This document shows, in pieces, positions 29,551 to 39,663 of a stretch of DNA of 64,000 nt. The translations under genes were made by a program, and so were the position numbers. Every line of letters starts with the position of its first letter. The first letter of the stretch is position 1. The notes below the pieces were generated by a model. The model was not told the DNA's origin. It worked only from the letters and a program-made list of their open reading frames with translations, and ran no database searches. This stretch comes from Pythium myriotylum (Eukaryota; Oomycota; Peronosporomycetes; Pythiales; Pythiaceae). The DNA is taken from positions 1,984,001 through 2,048,000 of the forward strand of contig JALJCQ010000013.1 of the NCBI GenBank assembly GCA_023091665.1, read 5' to 3'.

Positions 29551-32500
29551 ATGTGGAAGGCTTCAATTGCTGGCACTCGGCGGCGAGCGCTGGGCCTCGC
29601 AGGTCCACTTGGCCACGCCACCGCTGCACCCGTTGAACGTCATGGCGCGGCAGTGCCGGCAACGCTTGTGCGGCCATCGGACTCGTTGTGGATGCGGCGG
29701 AATCCCTTCGTGAAGCCCCGAAGCACGCGCGGCGTCGCGTCATGTGCAGCGCCGCTGCTCGCGCACCACTGTGGAGCTCCGCGCCTGCTTGGTAGCACCT
29801 CGATTGGTTTGGCCCAGCACTTTTCATCTACGCCGCTTGAAGACAGTGTCGAGCAAATCTACCAGAAGAAGACTCCGCTGGAGCATGTTCTGCTTCGGCC
29901 AGGCATGTACATTGGCTCGGTCGAAATGGCACGAGACAGCCTGTGGATCCTCTCCAGATCCAACGAAGATGGTAAAATGCGCATGAAGCAACAGGTCGTG
30001 GAGTACGTCCCAGCACTGTACAAGATATTTGATGAGATCATTGTGAACGCAGTCGACAACAAAGTTCGTGATCCGGGTATGCGCCACCTTGATGTTGTGA
30101 TTAACCCAGGCTCTAAAGACAACGGGTACAAGCCGTGGATCTCCATCTACAATGACGGCCGCGGAATTCCTGTGCAGTTCCACAAGGATGAGCAGGTCTA
30201 CGTCCCCGAGCTCGTGCTTGGTCACCTCCTGACTGGATCCAACTTCGACGACAGTAGCGCACGTCTAACGGGCGGTCGCCATGGATATGGTGCGAAGCTT
30301 ACGAACATATTTAGCCAGGAATTTGTGGTCGAAACAGGTGACAGTAGCGCGGGGCTCAAGTACAAGCAGATCTGGCGCAACAACATGCGAGAGCGCAGCG
30401 AGCCTGAACTTTCGCCAATGGATCCAAAAGACAAGGATTTTACTCGGGTATCGTTTTCTCCTGACCTAGCGAAGTTTGATATGCAAAAGCTTACTGCTGG
30501 AATGACGCGGGTTCTTAAGAAGCGTGTGGTCGACGTAGCCGGTTGTCTCTCTGACGTAAAAGTTACTCTCAATGGCGAGCCGTTGCCCATCTCGGGCTTC
30601 GAATCGTACTTACAAGCATTTCAGCAGTCCACGACGACGGCCTCCGTCGGTGAAGCCAGTGCTAATCCTGGCTCGATTTCTAGAGCTGAGTACGTCTTTT
30701 CCAGAGTGAACAAGCGCTGGCAGGTTGGAGTACTGCCCTCCGATGTGGGCTTCGTCCAAGTCAGCTTTGTGAACGGGATGTCCACGCTACGTGGTGGTAC
30801 CCATGTCAATTACGTCAGTGATCAGATTTGCCGCCGAGTAGCTGACTACATCAACAAGAAGCAGCCCGAGCTTAATGTAACGCCGACTCAAGTCAAGCCA
30901 CATCTCGCCGTCTTCATAAACTGCCTCATCGAAAACCCAACGTTTGATTCACAGATGAAAGAGTACATGTCGTCTCGACCGACTAGTTATGGATCTTCTT
31001 GTATCCTTTCTGAGCGCTTTCTGAAGATGGTTGTGACGGACTCAGGCATCGTTGAGCGTGTTGTCGATGCCGCCAAGTCGAAACAGCGAGCAGCTTTGTT
31101 GAAGAAAGTTTCTGGTTCTGCGCGGTCTCGGACAAGCGTGAACGTTCCGAAGCTAGAAGATGCTAACTGGGCTGGTGGAGCGCGTTCTCAAGAGTGTGCT
31201 CTAATTCTCACGGAAGGCGATTCTGCGAAAGCGCTTGCGGTTGCTGGTCTTGCAGTCGTCGGGAGGGATAAGTATGGCGTCTTCCCGTTGCGTGGGAAAG
31301 TTCTAAACGTACGGGATGCTACCGATGTCCAGCTTGCGAAAAATGCCGAGTTCGCTCATTTGTGCACCATTCTTGGCATGAAAATGGGAGAGAAGTATGA
31401 CACGCCAGAGAAACGTGAACAGTTGCGGTATGGCAAAGTTATCATCATGACTGACCAAGATCATGACGGCTCTCACATCAAGGGGCTGCTGTTCAACCTT
31501 TTCCATACGTTTTGGCCTGAACTACTTCAATTTGATGGGTTCATGAGCGAGTTCATCACGCCAATTATTAAGGTTACTCCCAAGAGAGGAAGGAAGACGG
31601 ATGTTTTGTCGTTCTACAGCATCCCGCAATACCTGGCGTGGAAGCATTCAATACCAGAAGAAGAACTCAAACTTTACACCATAAAGTATTACAAAGGCCT
31701 TGGAACTTCAACGAGCAGCGAGGGCCGAGAATATTTCCGCGATCTGGAGCGTCACCTCGTCGATTTTAAATGGAATGGTGATGCAGACGGTGATGCGTTG
31801 GAGAAGGTGTTCAGCAAGACCAGGGCTGCCGATAGGAAAGAATGGCTGCTGAATGAGTACTCATCTCAGTCCTTTTTGGACACCAGCGATGGTGCAGTGT
31901 CATTTGAAGATTTTGTAAACAAAGAACTGATCCAGTTCTCGCATGCTGATAATATCCGTTCCCTACCATCAGTCGTTGACGGTCTCAAGGTTTCCCAGCG
32001 AAAAGTGCTTTTCGGTTGCTTGAAGCGCAAACTTACAAAGGAAGTCAAAGTGGCCCAGCTCGCTGGATATTGCAGTGAGCACACTGCTTATCACCACGGA
32101 GAGGTTTCGCTACACTCGACGATTGTTAACATGGCGCAAGACTTCGTCGGCGCTAACAACTTGCCATTACTGTACCCGTCTGGTCAGTTCGGTACACGAC
32201 TCCAGGGTGGCAAAGATGCTGCGAGCCCGCGTTACATCTTCACATTTCTTCAGAAGTACACAAGGATGTTATTTCCCGAAGACGATGACGCTCTGTTGGC
32301 CTACGTGGACGATGACGGTTATCCAGTAGAGCCCCAGCATTACGTACCAATAATACCAATTCTTCTGATCAATGGATCAGAAGGTATTGGTACTGGTTGG
32401 TCCACACACATCCCTACCTACCATCCAGTCGAAGTCATTGACAACCTGCTTCGACTAATCGCGGATAGAGATGCGCAGCTTGAGCCGATGCTGCCTTGGG

Positions 32501-33399
32501 TGAAAGGCTTTCGAGGTGATATTGAACAAGCTGGGGAACAGTCTTTCATTACGAGGGGGAAAATCGAGCAAGCAAACACCACGACACTTCGGATCTCTGA
32601 GCTGCCAGTTGGTCGTTGGGTTGAAGACTACAAGAAAGTTTTGTGGGACCTTGTTGCGAAAAAAACCATCCGGTCATTTTCAGAGCACCACACCGAGCGA
32701 GATGTGCGATTCGACGTGACACTGGCTCGGTCCGACCTTAACAAACTCATGGAGAAGGATCAAGAGTATCTCGTCAAGCTATTCAAACTGGAGTCTTCTC
32801 TCAGTACCACCAATATGCACGCATTTGATGTTGATGGAAAACTGACCAAGTACGAGAGCAGTGAAGACGTGCTTCGTGCGTTTTTCCCCATTCGGATCAG
32901 AATGTACGAGCTTCGAAAGACTTATCTGGTAGACAAGCAGACTCGAGAGGTTCTCAAGTTACAGAACCGCATCCGATTTATCACTGAAGTATCTGAAGGT
33001 CCCCTTCAGACAATCTTGAGAGAACGCATTCCAAAGACTGAGCTCATTGAACTGCTCAAGAAGCATCAGTTCTCTCCAGCATCAGCGTTCGAATCGAGCG
33101 AAAAGGTTGGAGCTGTGTCTGATACTGAAGATATGGGCAAGAATGGAGATGTGTCTGCAGGACTTGCGACCGATGATCAGCGCGAGTTCGACTACCTGCT
33201 CAACACGTCGCTGTTGAGCTTCACGAAAGAGAATGTGGATAAACTGAAGAGTGAACACGACACCAAGTCCGCACGTCTGAAGGAACTGCGAAAAACGAGT
33301 CCCGAGGCGATGTGGCGCCAGGAGCTGCTGGCCTTGCGGGAGTTTCTTATCCACGACAAAGCGTATCGTCATCATGATGACGGGAGCACGATCAACTGA
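29551..33399 (+). CDS. TOP2: DNA topoisomerase II, probably mitochondrion-targeted or short-tailed form
   Basis: This type IIA enzyme passes DNA duplexes through a transient double-strand break. ATG 29551 is the first true start; the frame upstream opens only with GTG. The first 95 residues are rich in Arg, Ala, Ser and His with few acids, like a mitochondrial presequence, and end near AQHFSSTPLEDS. The GHKL ATPase follows (RPGMYIGSVE, NAVDNKVRDP, YNDGRGIP, GGRHGYGAKLTN), then TOPRIM (LTEGDSAKALAVAG, PLRGKVLNVRD, MTDQDHDGSH). The breakage domain carries the active-site Tyr in GGKDAASPRYIFT. The 1,282-residue protein stops shortly after the gate coiled coil (EFLIHDKAYRHHDD) and lacks the long charged C-terminal tail of nuclear TOP2. 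Single exon. Confidence 0.93.
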   Translation: MWKASIAGTRRRALGLAGPLGHATAAPVERHGAAVPATLVRPSDSLWMRRNPFVKPRSTRGVASCAAPLLAHHCGAPRLLGSTSIGLAQHFSSTPLEDSVEQIYQKKTPLEHVLLRPGMYIGSVEMARDSLWILSRSNEDGKMRMKQQVVEYVPALYKIFDEIIVNAVDNKVRDPGMRHLDVVINPGSKDNGYKPWISIYNDGRGIPVQFHKDEQVYVPELVLGHLLTGSNFDDSSARLTGGRHGYGAKLTNIFSQEFVVETGDSSAGLKYKQIWRNNMRERSEPELSPMDPKDKDFTRVSFSPDLAKFDMQKLTAGMTRVLKKRVVDVAGCLSDVKVTLNGEPLPISGFESYLQAFQQSTTTASVGEASANPGSISRAEYVFSRVNKRWQVGVLPSDVGFVQVSFVNGMSTLRGGTHVNYVSDQICRRVADYINKKQPELNVTPTQVKPHLAVFINCLIENPTFDSQMKEYMSSRPTSYGSSCILSERFLKMVVTDSGIVERVVDAAKSKQRAALLKKVSGSARSRTSVNVPKLEDANWAGGARSQECALILTEGDSAKALAVAGLAVVGRDKYGVFPLRGKVLNVRDATDVQLAKNAEFAHLCTILGMKMGEKYDTPEKREQLRYGKVIIMTDQDHDGSHIKGLLFNLFHTFWPELLQFDGFMSEFITPIIKVTPKRGRKTDVLSFYSIPQYLAWKHSIPEEELKLYTIKYYKGLGTSTSSEGREYFRDLERHLVDFKWNGDADGDALEKVFSKTRAADRKEWLLNEYSSQSFLDTSDGAVSFEDFVNKELIQFSHADNIRSLPSVVDGLKVSQRKVLFGCLKRKLTKEVKVAQLAGYCSEHTAYHHGEVSLHSTIVNMAQDFVGANNLPLLYPSGQFGTRLQGGKDAASPRYIFTFLQKYTRMLFPEDDDALLAYVDDDGYPVEPQHYVPIIPILLINGSEGIGTGWSTHIPTYHPVEVIDNLLRLIADRDAQLEPMLPWVKGFRGDIEQAGEQSFITRGKIEQANTTTLRISELPVGRWVEDYKKVLWDLVAKKTIRSFSEHHTERDVRFDVTLARSDLNKLMEKDQEYLVKLFKLESSLSTTNMHAFDVDGKLTKYESSEDVLRAFFPIRIRMYELRKTYLVDKQTREVLKLQNRIRFITEVSEGPLQTILRERIPKTELIELLKKHQFSPASAFESSEKVGAVSDTEDMGKNGDVSAGLATDDQREFDYLLNTSLLSFTKENVDKLKSEHDTKSARLKELRKTSPEAMWRQELLALREFLIHDKAYRHHDDGSTIN

Positions 33400-33543
33400 T
33401 GAGAGATAGCGTTGAATAGAGGGTGGCGCATGGCTACATGTATCCACTTGGACAGGACCACTGCCGCTAAGTACGGTGGCGCCAGAGATAGTTAAGTTCG
33501 CAAACTTTGATTGGGGACCAGTTGTCCGAGATAATTATTGAGA

Positions 33544-34433
33544 ATGGCAGATCCGACGAAGCGTCATGACGGCCGCCAAGGCAACGAGCTGCGCCCCTTT
33601 GCGAGCGAGCAGGGTGCACTCTTCCGTGCCGACGGATCTGCGCGCATGTCGCATGGTAACAGCACTGTATTAGTCGCCGTGTATGGCCCGGGTCAAGCCA
33701 AATTGCGGAGAAATGAGCAGTTTGACCGGGCCACCATCGACGTATGCTTCAAGCTGGAGAAGGGCATCGTCAGTAAGTATCGGATAAATCTTGCAATCCG
33801 AACAGTTTGTCAGTTCATTACTGTGGCTATGGGTGGTTGTAGGCTCCAAAGAGAAGGAGTACGAGCAGCTCATACGTCGAACCTTCGAGCCACTTGTGCT
33901 TACAGAGGACTACCCTCGAGCAGTCATCAGCATTGTCGTTCAAGTTATCGAAGATGACGGCTCGCTTTTATCGGTCGCTATCAATGCAACTTCGCTCGCA
34001 TTACTCGATGCTGGCATTCCTATGCTCTCGATTGTGACCTCCTCAACATGTGCACTTCTGCCCGATGGAACACTTTTTCTGGACCCGAGTACTGTCGAGG
34101 AGGAGGTACGGAATTGCTTGCTCAAATGCGACATATTGTGGCGTTTAACGGACGCAACGATCACTTGCAGCTGGCTAAATCACTCACAACAAGTGCTGTC
34201 TCATCCACCGGCGGAGGAGGAGTGCTGTTGTCGATCACGAGTGGATTGCTGTCAGAGGAGCAATACTTTGCAGCATGTGAGGCGTGCCAAAGGTGGGCAT
34301 TGTGGTGATGCGCGGTCTTTGGAATTCTTTCCTCACCATATACCGTTCGTGTAGAGCGTCAGAAAGTGTGGCGGCATTTATTCGCATCGTCCAGGAAAAG
34401 AAATATTCACTCACGACCAAAGAAGATAACTGA
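33544..34433 (+). CDS. EXOSC5: Exosome core subunit RRP46 (EXOSC5)
   Basis: RRP46 is a RNase PH-fold subunit of the nine-membered RNA exosome ring. Four exons (33544-33772, 33843-34105, 34171-34292, 34355-34433) give 230 residues. The protein has RPFASEQGALFRADGSARMSHGNS at the N-terminus (read in two halves), VAVYGPGQAK, the long EKEYEQLIRRTFEPLVL helix and the DGSLLSVAINATSLALLDAGIPM core. Its C-terminal helix (VAAFIRIVQEKKYSL) aligns with the end of animal EXOSC5. Introns are 62-70 nt. It follows TOP2 on the same strand after 144 nt. Confidence 0.92.
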
Positions 34434-34518
34434 AGCTGCTTGCCACCTCCTAGAGTACCTATTTTGCCCTAGGTCCAACGTGCTACGTGTGCGATCGAGG
34501 TGTGTTCGCTCGTGTGAA

Positions 34519-35555
34519 CTAGTACTGCTTTTTGTCTTTCTCAATGAGTCTTGACACAGCACGGGATACGGCATCATAAGTCATGAAGATAACGCCTTGG
34601 CCTGGGATCACGCGACCGAGTCGAGGAACTACTCCTGAATAGAATACCATGACACCTTCGTTCCGAAGCATTTGCTGGACACAGTCCATGGTGCTCTTGT
34701 ATTTGGATGCCTCCAAGCCCTGCATTCGAGTCTTGACGACGTCAAATGCTGATATGAACGCATTGAGAAGTCAGCCTCATGAGTAAATACCTAGCAAGCA
34801 ACCCAGAACACGTACGGTTGTTGCCAAATACGCTGAAAATACCGGCAGAGATACCACCGACGAGACTGTAAGCTGCATGCTGTGTGTTGGTCATATTCTT
34901 CGCGTCCCTGATGATATTGTGGCGCTCTAGTACGTCAGGTGAGATACGGCGTTTGTATTCTGTGAACCACATGAACCGCAGTCCTTGGTTGCTCGACTGT
35001 TTGAGAATTGTGGCAAAGAGACCCTGGTAGATTCCACGAATTCCCTCCTTGGCAAGAATCATCTTGGTTCCGTGCCACACTCCAGCATTCGCGCCGATAA
35101 GCTTGGTCTTTAACGTTTCAATCTTTAGAGTAGAAAAAAGATGATCAGCCAACAAACCAGCCAGGGCAACAAAAACCGAGACGCACCGGCGTCGTCGCCA
35201 ATGTCGCTTCAATAGCTCCAGCCGCCATGCCCGCGGCAAGATTGCGCAGAGGCGTCTCGCCTTTTGCACCAGCGAACTTGTGCTTGAAGAAATCGAAGGC
35301 ACCGAAACGAATACCAGCCTTCGGAATCGATCCGATGAGCACTGGAGCGAGACCGCGGTACAGCGAAAGCACACCATCCGTCTGTACGTGGTAGCGGAAG
35401 CCACCAAGCATACCAGAGTAGTGCTTCTTCATGGTACCAAGCTGCATGTTGGTCTTGATCATCTCCATGGGCCAGATCACTAAAGTCTCGATACCGCCGG
35501 CGACAGCACCTGCGGTCGTTGCCACCACGGGGTTGTTGGACTTCTTGGTCGCCAT
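34519..35555 (-). CDS. Mitochondrial carrier, tricarboxylate (citrate) type
   Basis: This inner-membrane solute carrier has three repeats. Exons (minus): 35555-35187, 35122-34816, 34748-34519; the product has 301 residues. Each repeat keeps a PxD/ExxK motif: WPMEMIKTNMQ, TTPIETLKTKL and NPFDVVKTRMQ. The last two are re-formed only after the introns are removed. Sequences such as YSGMLGGFRYHVQTDGVLSLYRGL, GIRFGAFDFFKHKF and SNQGLRFMWFTEYKR resemble the citrate/tricarboxylate group. Substrate assignment is by resemblance only. ATG 35555 (MATKKSNNP) is preferred over upstream in-frame codons, which would put a 20-residue tail before repeat one. Confidence 0.88.
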
Positions 35556-36523
35556 CGACGCTCTCACTGCAAGAGAAATATCTGGAGTGAGTGGATCGCT
35601 GAGTTTGATCACCACGGAACCAGTCGTCTGGTCGGGTCCGACACGGCGCGCTACGCAATCACCACGCGCGTGGGGCCCCGCACCTCTTTATGCGCGGTGA
35701 CTCTTTGGATTTTGACGTGCGGTGCCACCGGAAAGTGCATCACGCTGGAGAAGGCACGTCACCGTCACACGAAAAATCCGCAGCTCGAAGAACTGGAAGG
35801 ATCTTTTGATGCCGACCACTTCTCGCAGATACTCAAATCAACCATAGACTATCCTCAATGCAAATTCATGGATGACATAAGAGTGACATAAACTTCTAGG
35901 ACGTAGATAAGATGCGCATATCGACATAAAAAGTGGCATATTTATCCTGAGAGACTAGGTTTGGGGCTAGCAAAGCTTATATCCTTTCATCCATCATAAC
36001 CTTTCCAGAACCATCAGTTCTGCTTTCAATGACCGAGGAACTGTAGATTAAGGCGCGAGTGGTGGTGCACGTGGGCGAGAAATCATTTTCGGAACAATGT
36101 TGTTTCTTTGAGTGCTCCGGGCACAAGCGGGAGGAGTGGAGCTCGTCCCCTTCGTCATTCCATTGTCAATCATACCTCCCCAGAACGCAGTGGGTGCCTT
36201 TTCTGGGTCTGTGGAAGGCTTTGGACAAACCAAAAAAGTTGTCCGGTTTGATGTGGTCGACCTGAATGCGTCATCGTGGAGGGATAGGGCTCCGTGTCAA
36301 AGAGTTCTGCGGCCGGAATGACGTTGGCACCCTGCGATCTGAGCCATGGCAATAGGAGAGGGATTGGATTCGAACATCTTGACATGACATCATCAAACTC
36401 TTGACCGAGCAGACAGATGATGGAACTCACAATGCGTATTATTTCATCACCGGGTATTGTTCTCTTTATGTGTATTCCCGGGTACTGACTTCAATTGCGC
36501 ATTCCCAAATCAGGGAACTCAGC
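35556..36523. other. Intergenic stretch with one doubtful minus-strand gene
   Basis: Near 36048-36460 (minus), two frames can be joined by a 59-nt intron. The first exon contains FDDVMSRCSNPIPLLLPWL and FDTEPYPSTMTHS; the second contains KAPTAFWGGMIDNGMTKG and ends RPRAPPLAP before a stop at 36048. No start codon is evident and no family is recognised. A plus-strand frame at 35670-35891 has nothing to support it. The rest should hold the carrier promoter. Confidence 0.3.
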
Positions 36524-38083
36524 TCATTGATCTCGTGCTTGGATAGCTTCCAATGCATGCGCTAGGCGCTGAATGCCTTCTCGAATCTCTTCGGCATTGT
36601 AAAACGCGAACGACAGCCGAATATGCTGATTCGAGGAGTCCAGTTTTGATGATTCTTCGCCACCCGAATTTAGTGCACAACGGTATCCGGGAGTGAACGC
36701 AACACCGTGGCGGCTTGTAGCTTCCTCATAGAGTTGGCTGGCGCTGATACCTATTGGTAATCTCACCCACAGAAAGTATCCTCCCTCCGGCTCACGGAAT
36801 TTGCACTCTGGACACAGAACTCGAAGAGAATCACACATGACGCGCTTGCGTTGTGCGAAGGTCGATTTTAGCATTTCGATGTGTGGAACAAGGAGATCAT
36901 CTTCGATCACTGTTCATTACCAAACAATAAATCAACACATTGGTGGGGAACCACATAAAACAAGACAAAATGAGAACGATATGGAAAACTCACAGCTGTG
37001 CACCAAAGAGGCTGTAAGAGGGTTTTGCCCACCTCCACTACGGATCGGGCCTTGAGCAGCAAGCCTCTCGATTGTAGCTGGCTGGCTTTCAACCCAACCT
37101 GGAAAAGGGTGGACTCACGAATCACAAAAGCTACTCAGTAAATTTTCTAATTACTTACCAAGTCGGAGTCCAGGTGCTAGTATTTTTGAGAAGCTGCCAA
37201 GTGAGATTACTCGCCCGGATTCATCGTAAGAAGCCAGCGAACGATGGTTCTTTCCCGTAAACCCCAAGAGATTATATGGCTCGTCGGAGATGATATCGAA
37301 GTCAAACTGCCGAGCGAGTTCGATCAAACGTTTGCATCGACTTGCCGGCAGAAGAGTGCCAGTGGGGTTATGGTAGAACGGTATGGTGTAGAGGAACGAA
37401 GGAACATCTCCAGAGCGCAGTTTCTGTTCAAGTACGTCGACCTAAAAAAGGATGGTACAGTCAGATATAATCATTACAAGAAAGCTGGCTTGAATCGCAC
37501 ATCCAGCCCGTCTTGATCCACACGCAAAGACTCAACGCTGAGACCAAGTTCCCCAAATATATCGAATGCAAGGAAGTACGTGGGCTGCTCCACAAATGCA
37601 CGGCGCTTTTTGTCTCGCGACGACACGATGGCAGCATGTGAGAGAGCCTGCGAATTGCCCGCTGTAACCATTAGAGTATTAGGATCAACATCTCGAGAGT
37701 ACGCGTCTACACGACGAGAAACATCGTTATTTTTAGCAATTTGCACAGAGAGCAGGGCCATACGAACCGCCCAAGAAGGCTGCGAGGGCGTTTCTGAATC
37801 CGATGTATCCCTTTCCAGCGCCATACTGCAATAGCGCTGCGTCCTGGGCTGGTTGGAAGCGCTTTTCTGCTGCGGAATGGAAAAGGTTGAGCGGAAGGAG
37901 AGACTTCGAAGGCTGTCCGAGACCGAAGTTGATCACGTCTGGCGTTGTGTGAGTCTGCGCATAGAGCGAATCCTGCACAGAGATCGACCGTCTACTCAGA
38001 CCAAACCAGGTTGTCGAGCCACCGGCGGGTCGTCGTCCTGCATGCTGAACGCTCCCCGCGCGGCTCGACAGCGACACGATCAT
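36524..38083 (-). CDS. Class I/II PLP aminotransferase (aminoadipate/kynurenine-type), probably mitochondrial
   Basis: Five exons (minus: 38083-37768, 37706-37501, 37441-37159, 37098-36994, 36909-36524) give 431 residues. The N-terminus (MIVSLSSRAGSVQHAGRR, then LSRRSISVQD) is a probable mitochondrial presequence. The fold-type I core shows VINFGLGQPS and LLQYGAGKGYIGFRNALA. PLP-contact segments are FYHNPTGTLL, IISDEPYNLL and the Schiff-base Lys in SLGSFSKILAPGLRLGW. The C-terminus has PEGGYFLWVRLP and RLSFAFYNAEEI. The set resembles 2-aminoadipate/aromatic aminotransferases (LysN, ARO8, KAT II). The exact amino donor cannot be read from sequence. The longer frame upstream begins with TTG, so ATG 38083 is the start. 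Confidence 0.9.
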
Positions 38084-38629
38084 CTTCAACACTCGGATCG
38101 TCTAACAGGGCCTCCATTTTATGTGGACCACTAGAAGTGAACCGAACTGGAAGTGGACCGTGGGTGATTGGGTGTTTGCCACCTGACCTGAAGTAACACG
38201 CGTTCCAACCAGTGGATCAGTGGTTTGGGGGCTCTGAAGTAACATTACTCCGCTCACGTACGACCGCCGACACCCGACTCCAGTGACTCCATCGGCTGCA
38301 TTTTCCCAAGAAGAAAGAGGCATCATGGTGATTAAGTACGTACTCTAGTGCGGTTGCAGCGGCGACATCGCGTGGGAAGAGGCGAGGTGATGTGGTCACC
38401 GTGAGAAGAGGGGGAGTGGCAACGGCGACAACGGCTGGCGACGCGAGCACGGGTGAATGCCGTGCTTTCGGACAAGGTTACTTGACAGCGCAATTCGCGA
38501 GTACGTGACAGTTCGACTATACAGCGAAGCTAAGGCGCCGCGCGAGTACCAGTGTCCCTGCCGGATATGGAGACAGATCAACCGACTTCCTCTTTCCCCT
38601 CCCTATGCCACCAGCCTCGTCTCACCACC
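38084..38629. other. Divergent intergenic region
   Basis: These 546 nt lie between the aminotransferase (minus) and the eL24 gene (plus), and should hold both promoters. Only short frames without domains are seen, and no clear initiator match was found. Confidence 0.4.
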
Positions 38630-39144
38630 ATGCAGTTGCAGCGCGCGAAATGTACTTTTCCAGTTATTGACGGCCGCAACTTATTTCCCACAATAGGACT
38701 GAAGTCTGCTCGTTCAGCGAGGGCCGTATCTACCCTGGCCACGGTTCGCGTTACATCCGTCGCGATGGTACGACCTACCAGTTCATCAACCGCAAGAGCA
38801 AGTCGCTCTTCTTGCAGCGTAAGAAGGCCACCAAGATTGTGTGGACCCTCGGCTGGCGCCGCATGAACAAGAAGATCAAGGTTGAGGAAGTTGCTCGTCG
38901 CCGCACGCGCAAGACCGCCAAGATCCAGAAGGCCATTGTCGGTGTCTCGGCGGATGACATCCGCAAGAAGCGCAACCAGAAGCCGACTGTCCGTGCTGCT
39001 GCCCGCGAGGCCGCCCTCAAGGAGGCCAAAGACCGCAGCAAGGCCAAGAAGGCCGGCAAGGCTGAGGGTGGCGTCAAGAACGTCAACAAGGGCAACGCTG
39101 CCCCTCGCGCCCAGAAGAAGACGGGCAACCGTGGTGCCATCTAA
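38630..39144 (+). CDS. RPL24: 60S ribosomal protein eL24
   Basis: Two exons, 38630-38634 and 38697-39144, give 150 residues. The first coding exon is only ATG CA; removal of a 62-nt intron restores MQTEVCSFSEGRIYPGHG, matching the zinc-finger-like start of eL24 (the family's second CxxC is weak, as in many eukaryotes). The body has RYIRRDGTTYQFINRKSKS, KIVWTLGWRRMNKK and the eukaryotic helix DIRKKRNQKPTVRAAAREAA, then a Lys/Ala-rich tail. Introns placed directly after the start codon are usual in ribosomal protein genes and often aid expression. Confidence 0.93.
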
Positions 39145-39663
39145 GCGTGCTGTGTGAGACCGCGTCTGCATCTGGTCTTCAATACACGATGACGGGAAAA
39201 TGAACTTGCTTGTGTGGTCTCTGTCTGAAACGTGGCGAAAGTCCTCGTCATTCCTGACGAGGCTCTGTCGCGGATGCATCAAGGACCATGAGGGTGCACA
39301 GGTGGGTGGGGTGGACGCGTTGCACGCTTGTCTTAGGTTTACCAGATAATCTCTGATAATTCGAGGGGGAAGTGAAAAGAGGTCGTGGATTGTGTTTTGA
39401 GAACTAGAGATAGAGAGCGCCTAGAGTACTATTGGTTCAGTCATCGAACACTACTGAGCAGTGGCCCGATCACATGTTGTCCAGCGTTGTGACCTTGAAC
39501 TCCTGTCGGAGTGCACTCGCCAACCAATCAGCGACGTAACCGATAGGCAGTTCGTAACAGGTGTTCCGCCCCACTGTTTCACTCGTAGCCATTCCATTCC
39601 TCTTCGTCGAAGAGCTGCATTGATAATCTCGCCTCCAGGAACCACGTCACAAACTCCCCAATC
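39145..39663. other. eL24 3' flank and PRMT1 promoter region, with a small hairpin
   Basis: No gene is seen in these 519 nt. About 100 nt after the eL24 stop, positions 39243-39262 form an 8-bp perfect stem (CCTCGTCA, loop TTCC, then its complement), which may lie in the eL24 3' UTR. The remainder should carry the PRMT1 promoter. Confidence 0.45.

Noticed and set aside
32362..32383. 9-bp inverted repeat with a 4-nt loop
   Set aside because: It lies in the conserved TOP2 segment encoding INGSEGIG, so the symmetry is most likely chance.
35670..35891. 73-codon plus-strand frame with a hydrophobic start
   Set aside because: Short, no conserved feature and no supporting signals.
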